Shown: one piece after another, positions 17,101 through 28,449 of the stretch | Position numbering within the stretch: the stretch's first letter is position 1 | Layout of the letters: the number at the start of each line of letters is the position of its first letter | DNA from: Apostichopus japonicus | Taxonomy: Eukaryota > Echinodermata > Holothuroidea > Aspidochirotida > Stichopodidae | Assembly: GCF_037975245.1 (NCBI RefSeq) | Contig: NC_092574.1 | Coordinates: 11,557,213 to 11,621,212, forward strand | Length of the DNA: 64,000 bases | Direction: 5' to 3' | Program-made: the position numbers and the translations under genes | The notes under the pieces: model-generated | Database searches by the model: none | What the model saw: the letters and a program-made list of their open reading frames with translations, nothing else | Told to the model about the DNA's origin: nothing

Positions 17101-17418
17101 GAATCCGACCTAGCTCACTGCTTAGCACTACTGCATTTAAAATTGCATAAAATGTTGGCGGTTACGTTTCATTATAAGCAACCGAAATGCACAATCGATA
17201 GTTTACAAAAAATATAACGTTATGTTTTCTGATTTTGTGGCATATATGAATGAGATGGTGAAAATTACACGCCTTATTAGATAGTACCTTAAATAGTATT
17301 TAATCAAATACAAATCAAAATCATAAAATTGCAAAAGCAAAACAAATACTTGTAAGCAAACATGCGCTATGTGTAATCTATTCGTACTAACAATAAAATG
17401 GGCTACTCAATACTTACA
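13964..17418 (-). CDS. Small secreted Cys-rich protein, three coding exons, unrecognised
   Basis: I assembled a 202-residue protein from exons 16827-16541, 15227-15101 and 14158-13964, all phase-compatible. A noncoding first exon probably ends at 17418 (CTT|GTAAGTATTG), because the acceptor TTTCAG lies three bases before the ATG. Residues 1-22 are a signal peptide (METLRVIIFLSSFVQLACCV). Residues 23-96 are Thr/Gln/Glu-rich with one Cys. Residues 97-202 hold 13 Cys, including a CSCC cluster and a final YCTCC, and end at a TGA. One N-glycosylation site (NMT) lies in exon 2. The closely spaced Cys pattern suggests a disulphide-rich ligand or defence peptide. The CxC...VxYCTC ending faintly recalls IL-17-type cystine knots, but spacing is shorter and I do not claim this. 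No membrane segment follows. Confidence 0.72.
14653..15053. repeat. Trinucleotide low-complexity tract (GAT/GGT)
   Basis: About 400 bp of imperfect GATGGT-type repeat lies in the last intron of the Cys-rich gene. It gives His-rich, Asp/Gly-rich or Val/Met-rich frames on both strands that are not genes. Confidence 0.95.
15101..15227 (-). CDS. Cys-rich secreted protein, coding exon 2
   Basis: A long pyrimidine tract precedes ATCACTTTGTTAG|A; a second acceptor three bases further in (GAAG|C) would also keep phase. It encodes SGISPNMTFNNNNLVNSVCE and continues to ICFLLCQ. The donor is CAA|GTGAGT, phase 0. Confidence 0.7.
16541..16827 (-). CDS. Cys-rich secreted protein, coding exon 1
   Basis: The acceptor CCTATTTTGGTTTCAG is followed by AAC and the ATG. 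The exon encodes the signal peptide and a Gln/Thr-rich segment ending ITPQQYEELQQVF. The donor is GG|GTAAGC, phase 2. Confidence 0.75.
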
Positions 17419-17906
17419 AGCTTGGTGCACAGTACGCAGGTGAAGCAATGAATCAGTTAAATATGTGAAACAAAACAGGTCGAGTGACTTCGGCTTGAGC
17501 TGTAGCTGTCTAATGGCAGCCAACCAAGACTAGTTGCAATTTATAAAGAAACAACCTCAAAAGTGGTTCCCAGTTCGTATCTAGGATCTAAACAAAGCAC
17601 AACAGAGTGAAGAAAGGGTTAAAAGTTTCTGGTCAAAAAAGTCTCTATTATTAATGATGTAAGAGGTTATATATATAAATCGTTGATATCATAAACCCAA
17701 AGAGTCACATGTCTGAAATTAGTGTCGCGACGTTCAGATTAATTAAATGGACAGTGTTTACATGTGAAAGTGCTCGATTTACCAATGAACCATATTCTCT
17801 TGACCAAATCAAAATTGCTGCTGTTAAGAGGAGTTTTTCTTGTAATTGGCGTTTCTGAAATGAAATATTCAGCATACCAGTTTATGAGAATGACGACATA
17901 GAAACA
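17419..17906. other. Upstream of the Cys-rich gene
   Basis: If the noncoding exon ends at 17418, the promoter lies here. AT-rich DNA with no clear TATA or initiator pair found by eye. Confidence 0.35.
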
Positions 17907-18476
17907 CCTAATTCATGCAGACACCAGATAGCGTATAGTAAGACCTCATTCATGCATACAGCGGACATAGTAAGACCTAATTCATGCAAACAGCAGACAT
18001 AGTAAGACCTAATTCATGCAAACAGCAGACATAGTAAGACCTAATTCATGCAAACAGCAGACATAGTAAGACCTAATTCATGCATACAGCGGATATAGTA
18101 AAACATAATTCATGCATACAGCGGACAAAGTAAGATCTAATTCATGCATACAGCGGATATAGTAAGACCTAATTCATGCAAACAGCAGACATAGTAAGAC
18201 CTAATTCATGCAAACAGTAGACATAGTAAGACCTAATTCATGCATACAGTGGACATAGTAAGACCTAATTCATGCATACAGCGGATATAGTAAGACCTAA
18301 TTCATGCACACAGCGGACATAGTAAGACCTAATTCATGCATACAGCGGACATAGTAAGACCTAATTCATGCATACAGCGGACATAGTAAGACCTAATTCA
18401 TGCATACAGCGGATATAGTAAGACCTAATTCATGCATACAGCAGACATAGTAAGACCTAATTCATGCACACAGCGT
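17907..18476. repeat. 32-bp tandem array, about 17-18 copies
   Basis: The unit is ACATAGTAAGACCTAATTCA followed by TGCAAACAGCAG or the variant TGCATACAGCGG. The copies are head to tail with no spacers. Two unit types are interspersed, which suggests repeated small-block duplication. Confidence 0.95.
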
Positions 18477-20200
18477 TTGCAGTCCCAGGACCTCGTAAAA
18501 GTAGGAACTCCCCTGATGATTTACAGTATAGTTTATACCCCCACCCCAACAAATTGATGACCACATTGTAGGCCTAATTACAATGACAGTTAACCCTGCG
18601 GGCCGTATCACTTACCGTATCTGATGAACTCTCAATATTGAGGTCGGCCTCAAAAATCAAGTTCCTAGTTTGTTCGTCTCTCTTTAAAGAGAGTATTTCA
18701 AACGAACAATTATGATGACTTGCTGGTTGGTTCAAGAATAAACTATTGAAAACAAGGGGAAGGGAATTCTTTGTTAATAAACATTAGGTTGCTTGGAGAC
18801 ACAAACACCCACACACACCCTCTCACCAGGGAGTTATTCCATAACAACTCCCTGATAATACTGGTTGGTGCTATTTTTATCGTTAACAATTAGGCCATGA
18901 TACGCTCGCGTTGACGTAAATCTTTTGTATCATAATCATAACTAATTATAGCTTCTTTGTTAATAAAACGCCTTGTTTTCATATCGTCCATATTCCAAAT
19001 AGTCATACTATTATTGGTCGGCCTATAGCACAAACTTTCCTTTTCCTGCCAATCAAACGTTTGTACTAAACTTTCGAAACTTGTAATTGAAGTCAAAAAA
19101 ATCTAGGACAATGTCGAACTTAGTGATCACTTGCAAGATCTTGGTAAATAATCTGTTATGATAAATTCAGAGTTCTCCCAAACATTGACAACTTGCCGAG
19201 GCTCTTTCGGGTGATTCGTACACTCCCTCTGTAAATACGCGCAACACAGAAGACATTGGACGCACTGAAAATTCACACATAAAGGTAGCATACGCCCATT
19301 AAAAGCCCCATTGACTTACACACTAAATCACAAAAGTAATGTCTTCTCTTAGCATAGATAGAAGTTTTCACTTGCTAAACGCTACCCATCACTGGATAGC
19401 TGACAAGTTGGCCTTTCATGGCACCATCAATTTTCCGTACTATGACCATGCAGATTTTTGCTATCCAAGCCGGACGTTTTCGTCACTTGTAAACAAACCT
19501 CTTTACTCAGTCGTAAACAATCTTCGTTCGCTCCTCCTGGGAGGGCTTAACTGGTCTAAAATTGCCTCAATTTTAACCAATCTTTTAACCACATGTGCTT
19601 CCATTCATGTTCTTTAACATCCAAGCCACAAAACAGCACATCCTAATTGATAACATAGCAAAAAAGTTGTTCTCCTGTTCCTAATTGGCGGGAAGGAGAA
19701 CACTTGCGACGGATTGATATAGACGCTAATAGGAGTATGCCACCTAAAACACTCTTTCAAACTTTAGTCAGACGGCAAAAGGACGATAGGAAACGGCGAA
19801 CTAAATCAATCAATGACAAACGATATCAGTCCGAAAATAAGGAGCTGGAAACGGGATGGCACAGTTAGAAGTGCCCATCCCCATCCCCTTGAAGAAACGA
19901 AATTTACTGCCCTCAACACAAACTTCGCGTCAACAGATGCTGTTTTGCTGAAACATTTCCTAGTTGGGTATTTATTTTTACGGTACAATACCCGTAGGCA
20001 GAACGCTTGCCCAAACACGTAATTTTACAGTCGTTTGTGAAAAACGGTGCAACGAATTTTAAGTTACACTGAAGCCGTGAATTCACGTCGATTATTTTCT
20101 GTTACATAATAACTACTCTAATACAAAGTGTTCCTTCTTTATCTGGATGATCTTTCCTACGTTTAGTTCATTGATCGGTTATGCCACCACTGCCTTAACA
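18477..20200. other. Intergenic, short hairpin at 18830-18862
   Basis: No gene was recognised. CAGGGAGTT and AACTCCCTG face each other around ATTCCATAAC near 18830-18858, a small MITE-like hairpin. A 92-codon frame at 19339-19617 has no family signature and no splice or promoter support. Confidence 0.4.
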
Positions 20201-20480
20201 CAGGCGCGTATCCAGGGGGCGTTGGGGGCGCGCGCCCCCCGGGTAAGAAAAAGAGGAGAGAAAAAAAAAGAGAAGAAGAAAGAGAGGAAAAAAGAGGAGG
20301 AGGAGAGGAAGGAAGGGAAAAGAAAAAGAAGAAAAAGGAGAAAAGGAGGGAGTAAAAGTAAAACGCCAAGACACCAGGAAGAGAAAGAGGAACAGTGACA
20401 TCATTACAGTGCTGATCCCTCTTTTATACACAGGTTAGCCAGTGACGGATCAATGATTTCGTAAGGGGCGTGTGACTCAC
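20201..20480. mobile_element. Dispersed purine-rich element, copy 1
   Basis: It starts CAGGCGCGTATCCAGGG, has a GGCGCGCGCCCCCC block, about 150 bp of pure A/G, then AGTGACATCATTA and CAGTGACGGATCAATGATTT. The same order recurs at 54541-54830 at high identity, so this is an interspersed family. Its ends resemble hAT-type MITE termini. Confidence 0.75.
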
Positions 20481-20984
20481 CCCTATCTCGTATGTTATGT
20501 ATTGTACGTTTAGTGTCAACCGGTAGCATTTCAAACTGCACTTTGGACCCTCAAGGAATGAAAAAAAGATAACTCGTTTTAAGTGCATTCCAATTAATGG
20601 CCGCATGTCTATATATGGCCAAATTCTGTAGGAATGCTTTTACAATTTTAGAAAGATACCTCTAAATGACTTCCGAATTCATTGATATGTCAGCCTATCA
20701 CTTACGAAATTTTAGCCAAATCAAAGGGGAAATTTGCAATGTGGCAGTTATTTGAACACAATTGCATAAAGCGACAGCATCTTTCCAGGGCTGTAGCATT
20801 GCTATAGCAACGCTGTAGCAGGCATGTAGCAGGCTCTGTCATAAAAGCTCAACTGAAGCTTACAGCCGGACAAACAATCAAATTAATAAACCATCCCCTA
20901 GGCCTACCATGCATTAATGGCACATGCAATAACGTCCAAGCATTGAACAATATCACTTAGGCTCTCGTTTTGATAAATCTGCTG

Positions 20985-23062
20985 GATAATGATTGTGCAT
21001 TAGTCATTTGTATTGGTCAAATACTCTTTGGACCGTATAAGACTGACTATGGGACTCTTCAATTATGTCCTTAGAATTCATACGACCTATTGGTTGGGTG
21101 GTCCGAGGCGTGCTGGTTTTAATTATGGCCTTACGTTTTTTTTGTTAGGTCCTGTTACATTCATTTATGAAGTGATGATTTAGTGGTCAGTTTAATTGGT
21201 TAAGCACTCTTTGGACCGGGCAAGACGCATTATGGTACCCTTCTACAATGTCTTTAGACTTCATATGACCCATTGGTTGGGTGGTCCAAGGCGTGCTGCT
21301 GGTCTTAACTGGGGCCTAAAGATTTTTGCAGGTCCATTTACATTCATTAACGAATTGATAATTTAGTGGTCAGTTTAATTGGTCAAGCACTCTTTGGATC
21401 GGGCAAGACGCATTATGGTACCCTTCTACAATGTCCTTGGACTTCCTATGACCCATTGGTTAGGTGGTCCAAGGCGTGCTGCTTGTCTTGACTTGGGCCT
21501 AAAGATTTTTGCAGGTCCATTTACATTCATTAACGAAGTGATGATTTAGTGGTCAGTTTAATTGGTCAAGCACTCTTTGGACCGGGCAAGACGCATGATG
21601 GTACCCTTCTACATTGTCATTAGAGTTCATATGACCCATTTTTTTGGGTGGTCTAAGGCGTGCTGCATGGATTAGGGCCCAAAGCGTTTTCGTGGTCCCG
21701 TTACACTCATTGAAGAAGTAATAATTTAGTGGTCATTTAAATTGGTCGAGCACTCTTTGGACCAAGCAAGACGCATTATGGTACTCTTCTACAATGTCCT
21801 TAGAGTTCATGTTAACCATCGGTTTGGTGATCCAAGGCGTGCAGCATGGATTAGGGTCCAAAGATTTTTCGTGGTCCCGTTACACTCATTAAAGAAGTAA
21901 TGATTTAATGGTCATTTAAATTGGTCAAGCACTCTTTGGACCGGGCAAGACGCATTATGGTACTCTTCTACAATGTCTCTAGAGTTCATGTTAACCATCG
22001 GTTTGGTGATCCAAGGATTGCTGCATGGATTAGGGTCCAAAGATTTTTCGTGGTCCCGTTACACTCATTAAAGAAGTAATGATTTAGTGGTCATTTAAAT
22101 TGGTCAAGCACTCTTTGGACCGGGCAAGACGCATTATGGTACTCTTCTACAATGTCTTTAGAGTTCATGTTAACCATCGGTTTGGTGATCCAAGGATTGC
22201 TGCATGGATTAGGGTCCAAAGATTTTTCGTGGTCCCGTTACACTCATTAAAGAAGTAATGATTTAGTAGTCATTTAAATTGGTCAAGCACTCTTTGGACC
22301 GGGCAAGCCGCATGATGGTACTCTTCTACAATGTCTTTAGAGTTCTGTTAACCATCGGTTTGGTGATCCAAGGCGTGCTGCATGGATAAGGGCCCAAAGC
22401 TTTTTCGTGGTCCCGTTACACTCATTAGAGAAGTAATGATTTAGTGGTCATTTAAATTGGTCAAGCACTCTTTGGACCGGGCATGACGCATTATGGTACC
22501 CTTCTACAATGTCTTTAGAGTTCCTATGACCCATTGGTTGGGTGGTCCAAGGCGTTCTGGTTTTGATTAGGGCCCAAATGTTTTTATTTCAGTTCCCGTT
22601 AATAATTGTTAATTTAGTGGTCATTTTAATTGGTCAAGCACTCTTTGGACCGGGCATGACGCATTATGGTACCCTTCTACAATGTCTTTAGAGTTCCTAT
22701 GACCCATTGGTTGGGTGGTCCAAGGCGTTCTGGTTTTGATTAGGGCCCAAATGTTTTTATTTCAGTTCCCGTTAATAATTGTTAATTTAGTGGTCATTTT
22801 AATTGGTCAAGCACTCTTTGGACCGGGCAAGACGCATTATGGTACCCTTCTACAATGTGTTAAGAATTCATATGACCCATTGGTTAGGTGGTCCAAGGCG
22901 TGCTAGTCTTGATTAGGGCCTAAAGTGATTTTTTCAGGTCCCGGTACATTAATTTAAGAACTGATGAAGTAGTGGTCATTTTAGTTGGTCAAGAACTATT
23001 TGGACCGGGCGAGATGCATTATAGTACCCTTCTACATAGTCATTAGAGTTCATATGACTAAA
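20985..23062. repeat. ~178-bp satellite, about 12 copies
   Basis: The core GCACTCTTTGGACCGGGCAA recurs at about 21010, 21212, 21386, 21569, 21749, 21928, 22107, 22286, 22463, 22637, 22809 and 22990, a period of 172-196 bp. Each copy also has CGCATTATGGTA, TTCTACAATGTC and a GGTGGTCCAAGGCGTGCTG-type segment. Central copies (21.7-22.4 kb) are the most alike and the edge copies the most diverged. Confidence 0.95.
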
Positions 23063-23260
23063 CTTCTTTCCACGACCAAATGTTGAACATCTTGTAAGCA
23101 AGCTTTTGTCTTGCCAGAGGTGTTACGTCGATACCATTGTCGAATACGTAACTGAATAGGTAGCAGTTACTCATTCGCGAATATCGAACGAGGAACGTGG
23201 AATAAGTATCTAACTTCACACCGGTCAAAGTTTAAGCTAAGGAGCGCGAATTATGATCTG

Positions 23261-23295
23261 TATATAAAGCTCACGAAAGGTTGCACGAGCAGTTC
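23261..23295 (+). promoter_or_regulatory. Possible core promoter (TATA plus initiator)
   Basis: TATATAAAG at 23261-23269 is followed, with the usual spacing of about 30 bp, by GCAGTTC at 23289-23295, an initiator-like match. No coding exon was recognised shortly downstream, so this could be a gene promoter, an LTR promoter or chance. Confidence 0.3.
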
Positions 23296-23750
23296 GCTTC
23301 CTGGCAGCCTTTGGCTAACAATTCGTACGTAATTGTAATTTGTAGCCTTTTCTGTACGGGTGGTAACTGCCAAAGAATTTGAATGGCGAAGGTTGTTCAT
23401 TAGTTTTGTGGAGCAAGTTAGTACTTCACATTGTTTGAGTCAGCGAGCGTGAGAAATTAGGCTAGCCTATCATATAAAAGTATCGCTTAGGCCTAACAAT
23501 AGGCTAGCTCACGTAGGCACTGGCGTCTATAGTAAGTTGGAATGCTAGGCTAGGCCTAATATGATATCACTAGACAATTTACGTAAGTAAAGTAAGTCAC
23601 TTTATATCTTCCGACAAAATACTAGACCTAGGTGGTTGGGCCTAATTACTTTCTGGTTAAGGCTTGTACAGTTAGGGTAGGCCTAACTTAATAAATTGTC
23701 TTTAAATTCCTACTAGAGTAGCCTACCATAGCCTAGGCTATGCCATCTAG

Positions 23751-24446
23751 GGTTTCAGTTGTTTTCCGCATACGTTACTTTCCGCTGAAAAAATTCTTCT
23801 GCGGAAAACACCTTTTTTTTTCACCTTCCTGTATACTATATTTTCCGCATATTTTAGGATACCAAATTCAGGCAGGATGATTAAAATAACATGAGAAAGT
23901 ATCAAAGAACGTCGATAAAGGATGGTTAGACTGAGTTCATGTCAGAAAAGTTAAGCTGCTTATAATACAGAGGCTTGGGGGTGTGTAATTAGGGATTATT
24001 AAAGAAGTATGTGGTGGTCGGCCGATAAAAGGGCAAAGGGACACCCGCGTTATGAAGGATTGACTATCTAATAAAGTATAAAAACTGCGGTCGGCGTAAT
24101 GATAGTTTAAAAAAAAAGTTGTAAAAGGCGGTATCTTTGATTTTCGCTGGAAATGGCTGTATAAGAAAGGGCTGTTTTAATAGTCGAACACGCATTTTGC
24201 ACCGCCTTTCTTACGAGTTACATCTAAAATCATGGCCGATTTATCCTGTTACAGTTAAATCCTATCTTCTCCACCTTCCTAACTCCATTCCATGTGCCTA
24301 ATCAATTCAGTAAGTAATTCTGTCCCTCCAAAAAAAAAACGTTACTTTCCGCTGAAAAAAACGTTGTTTTCCGCTGACAAATTTGTTTGCGGAAAACACC
24401 GTTTTGTTTCAGCGGAATGTAACGTGTGCGGAAAACAACGGTACCC
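23751..24446. mobile_element. hAT-like MITE with TTTCCGC terminal repeats and 8-bp target duplication
   Basis: Inverted ends GTTGTTTTCCGCATACGTTA (left) and, read on the other strand, GTTGTTTTCCGCACACGTTA (right) bound a 696-bp element. CCATCTAG is repeated directly on both sides (23743-23750 and 24447-24454), as expected of hAT transposition. Further TTTCCGC/GCGGAAA copies lie inside near both ends. No transposase coding. Confidence 0.7.
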
Positions 24447-24454
24447 CCATCTAG

Positions 24455-27004
24455 CACTTAACAGTAACACATTCTCAAGAAACTAACTCGCAACCGGACA
24501 AATTAGCTTAGGATGAAGGCTCTCTCTCATTGCTTTTTTTTTCCATCATGACAGGCCGGCTCCTATTAGATATTTAATTACTTTTATATGGTTGAAACAC
24601 GTTTTCAAGGGAGGAAAGAAAGACGGCTTGGCTGTGGAAAGAATTCATTTAGGTAGTGAAGCAACTGTACGTAGTAAATGTATCTTGTGATTTAAGAGAG
24701 TTTGGTGAAAGAAAGGAACATATTTCAAAGAGACACTTGTAGTAATTGAAGAAACTGGTAAATGGGAAAACAACAATTTTAGGGGAGGAACCAAGGAAAA
24801 CATATACCTATACTATAGGCTAAGCCGCTAAAGTTTCTATGTTATTTCATTCCCACAATGAATGCCATACAACCCATAACCACTATGGATTCCACATTGT
24901 TAATTACCCCATGTTCGCATACAAGCAAACTGGCCTATTCACAAACACTTTTCATCTTTCAATCACTGAACAGTTACACAAGTACAGTAAGGTACCTGGT
25001 CACATTTTTTATTTTCCTTCATACTATCACAACTTTCTTTAGCTTACTCTACAAAGAAAATATGCCGTCAGAGCCTACAGAACAACAGTCTCCTCCAATG
25101 AAAACCATGTTTCCTTAACCATGTTATTTTTCACCCTTAACGTTACCTTTCTCCCTTAAATCTTTCCCTGCAGTTATTCCACTTACAACATCTATTCTTT
25201 CCACATAGTCTAGCCAATACTGTATGCCTCCTATGAAAAACCTTAGTTAACTCCCTGAAAATGTTAATTTCCCATAAAAACGTACTTGACTCCCCTATGA
25301 TGTAGGGAAAGTAAGTTACTCAACTTTTTAGTGGGAGGAAAATATCGTTGCTAGGGGAGGGAACAAATGGCCCCAGGCTAGGCCTACCACCAAATGAAAA
25401 TGGGAAAACCTAGACTAGCCTAACAAAGCGGAGGCTAGATAGAGATCAGGACGAACTAGCTTATCCTAGGCTTGTTATACAAGCAACGGTACTTTGTAAA
25501 ATGAAATTCTAAAGCAATTAGGCCTAGCTCTGTGGTCTAATTGATGTTGGTGATGGTTCAAGTATGGAGAAAACTCTCTATGCAAGCTGATGTTACCTAG
25601 CGTAGGCAACTAAATTGATATACATGTGTTAATTTGATCGACTAGCATAATTTTGACCTGAAGCTAGGCTTAACAGTATTGGTCCAACTCTCTGCATATC
25701 TTTATCAGATCATAGACTTCTTTTGATGCCTAAGGCATGATTTTATAGTTAGCAGAACTGTTTCACTGAAACTTTGATTATTATTAAATTGAATTCAAAC
25801 TTTGCTAAGTCGACCTCTCATTGTTGAGTAATTGTCTTTAATTTGGTTTTTAATTTGAAAACATTGATTAAGTTGTGAGGAACACAACTCATGGTAAACA
25901 CATATTAAGAGTATTGAGAGATAAATACAATATATAGTACTGTATCTCTGTCCTTGTTCAGTGATATAGAATATTATTACGCAGGTGCTAGAAGTCATGG
26001 AAGCACATGAGGGTTAACCATGAATATACCAATATGTTGTTGGTACTTTTGTAAGGCCGAAAAGCCAGTTTTCATCTTTGCTAAGTGTACATGTTGTAGC
26101 TTAAGTGTCGGTCCTTATTTCACTTGTCAAGTTTCTTGTTTCAAGAATGATGTTTATTTCAGAAATTTTTCAATTTTCCAGTTCTTCATGAATGTGCTTG
26201 CTAAGTTTGTTTAAACTAGTACATGCCCTCAAAAATTGTTTGGCTGATGAAATGTTCTCAAAATTGTGTTCAATTCATTCCTTACTTTTGGCTTGACCAT
26301 TATAGTGAACAATGTACATCAAAGGAAGTTTTGGCATTTTGTGAAGTACTCCATATGTAGGTTAGGTAGCAATGTCTAATAAGGTTCATTAATAAGTCAT
26401 ATATTGCAAGTATTAAAAATAAACAGGCACTTAGTAACAAAAAGAGGTACAGTTTATTCATGTTTGTAAACACTCATCGGAAAGGTATCTGCATACGCAA
26501 ACTGGAAGATGATCTTATGTAAAACTACTAAAAAACTACTAAAATTTATTTCACACCATAGGTATATATATACATACAGTATTGCTTTTATATTTGTCTT
26601 TACAGCATTGCATTGGCCACACTGATTCACAAGAAGACTCCATGAACTGACTAACATTTTGCTGGATGTCTGAGACATTGAAGATTCTGTAATGCTTCCG
26701 TTTGGGTATGCAGTTTACTATAGTAACACAGAAATATTTAAGCTCTGGTATTCGTTTCGTTTATTTCTGCCGTTAAACCACAATGATGTACATTTGTTTA
26801 TACATAGTTATATCAATGAGGCAGCAGTCAGGGTTGTTAAGGTAGTCAGGGGGAGGGAGGAAGGGAGGGAGTGGATAAACATGAGTCTAGTTGCAATGTC
26901 TACAGTATCTGCTTTCCAATATATGAAATCTTCTTATCTTTTACAGTACTGTCTCAGGTGAAAGAAGAAGATGAAGAAAATGTCAGGAAAATTGTGAGTC
27001 TTGG
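24455..27004. other. Intergenic or intronic, no gene seen
   Basis: Contains TAGGCCTA-like words at 25370-25520. No exon with family similarity was found. It precedes an ABCC pseudo-exon on the plus strand and may be old intron of that gene. Confidence 0.4.
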
Positions 27005-27230
27005 ATGTCTGAAATGAAGCTGGATCAGGTTTAGAACAAGTGGTTGAAAGATCATTAACTCCACCAAATACGAGAAGATCCTTCAAGCCTGTCCTCTACA
27101 GAGAGATCTGGAAGTGTTATCTCGAGGTGCTTTAACAGAAATTGGAGAAAAAGTAAGATTCAAGGGAAACATCAGTGTTAGCCAGTATCATGAACATCAG
27201 TCTTGTCCTCTCAACAGTTGATTGTTGCCA
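27005..27230 (+). pseudogene. ABCC transporter exon, copy 1 (decayed)
   Basis: From about 27060 it reads [20 protein letters not shown], then TEIGEK, the stretch between Walker A and the signature motif in nucleotide-binding domain 1 of ABCC (MRP-type) exporters. The first half of the exon is diverged, with a net loss of about 16 bp against copy 2. The splice donor after GEK is intact (AAA|GTAAGA at 27153), where ABCC genes break before the LSGGQ motif. The copy shares 3' intron sequence with copy 2. Confidence 0.8.
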
Positions 27231-27235
27231 AGATC

Positions 27236-27715
27236 AGTGCTTAATGTAGGAGACACGGTGCCTTAGCCTGTTGGAACCAGTTGGTATTTGGTGTGGTGTG
27301 TGTTTGTGCTAAATGTACGAGACATGGTGCCTTAGCCTGTTGGGACCATTCAGTATTTGGTGTGCTTAATGTACGAGACATAGTGCCTTAGTCTGTTGGA
27401 ACCAGTCGGTATTTGGTGTGGTCAGTTTTTGTGCTAAATGTAGGAGACACAGTGCCTTAGACTGTTGGGACCAGTCGGTATTTGGTGTAGTCAGTTTTTG
27501 TGCTTAATGTTCGAGACATGGTGCCTTAGACTGTTGGAACCAGTTGGTTTTGGTGTGGTCTGTTTTTGTGCTAAATGTACTAGACACAGTGCCTTAGACT
27601 GTTGGAACCAGTCGGTATTTGGTAATTTCTTGTTTTTGTGCTAAATGTAAGAGACACGGTGCCTTAGACTGTTGGAACCAGTCGGTATTTGATGTGGGTT
27701 TTTTTTGTGCTAAAT
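27236..27715. repeat. ~78-bp intronic minisatellite, block 1
   Basis: The unit contains GTGCTAAATGTAGGAGACAC, GTGCCTTAGACTGTTGGAAC and CAGTCGGTATTTGGTGTGGT. Six or seven copies follow the ABCC exon copy. Related copies lie at 32.3-32.7 and 33.1-33.85 kb. Confidence 0.9.
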
Positions 27716-28449
27716 TACTATTCTTACAGAAAGGCTGAACAAGTTCCATGATATAGTTTGTACAGAGTTACAAATTCCACTCATTCCAAGCAACCATGAC
27801 AACATCAAAATGAAGCTAATTGGTGTCTTAGTTTAGTGGCATGAGATGCTAATTAATGTAGTCTGTTTTTGTGCTAAATTATTAAGACATGGTACCTTAT
27901 TTTATTGGTATTAGTTTTTAGCTCATACCAGCATGCTGGTGTGAGCTTTTGTTACAGTGCGGCGTCTATCATTCTATCACTCTATCCGTCAACAATTGGT
28001 AAAACTGCTCCCACTTGCAGTGTTTAATGGAATTTCATGAAACTTGGACACAAAGACCATTGGGTATAGGGCCATCAGAGATGGTACAAAATTTGGGGTC
28101 AAAGGTCACTTGTGGGCCGTAAGGGGCCATTTTGTGGAAATACGCAAAATACTTCTTCTCCTACAGATTCCATGGTACAATGTTGAGGGTTTGTCACGAT
28201 AGTACTATGGAAGTTTTACCTTTAGGGTGTTCATGAATTTGAGATCAAAGATCAACTAGGGGTCTTTTATGGCCCGGGCCGCGGCCCTATATTTTCAAAT
28301 TGCTTCCGTTCGTACAGTGTATGGCCAGTTATAATTAAACTTGGTCACAACGTTCCTCGGGATGAGGGTTACGAGGGATGTTCGGAAAATTTAGGTCAAA
28401 TGTCATTTAGGGGGTCATCAGGGGTCATTCTTTGTCATATTTTCAAATA
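27716..28449. mobile_element. Dispersed repeat headed by the AGCTCATACCAG hairpin
   Basis: At 27917-27945 AGCTCATACCAG and CTGGTGTGAGCT form a near-perfect 12-bp stem around CATG, then TTTTGTTACAGTGCGGCGTC. This layout resembles a repeat head abundant in marine invertebrate genomes; the class is unknown to me. The 3.1-kb DNA transposon is inserted into it at 28449. Confidence 0.5.

Noticed and set aside
17907-18476. CRISPR-like direct repeats
   Set aside because: 32-bp units are contiguous with no unique spacers, and the DNA is eukaryotic.
19339-19617. 92-codon plus-strand frame
   Set aside because: No family signature, promoter or splice evidence; this length is expected by chance.
20147-20431. 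Lys/Glu/Arg-rich and Ser/Phe-rich frames
   Set aside because: They are the A/G-rich tract of a dispersed element, repeated at 54.5-54.8 kb.
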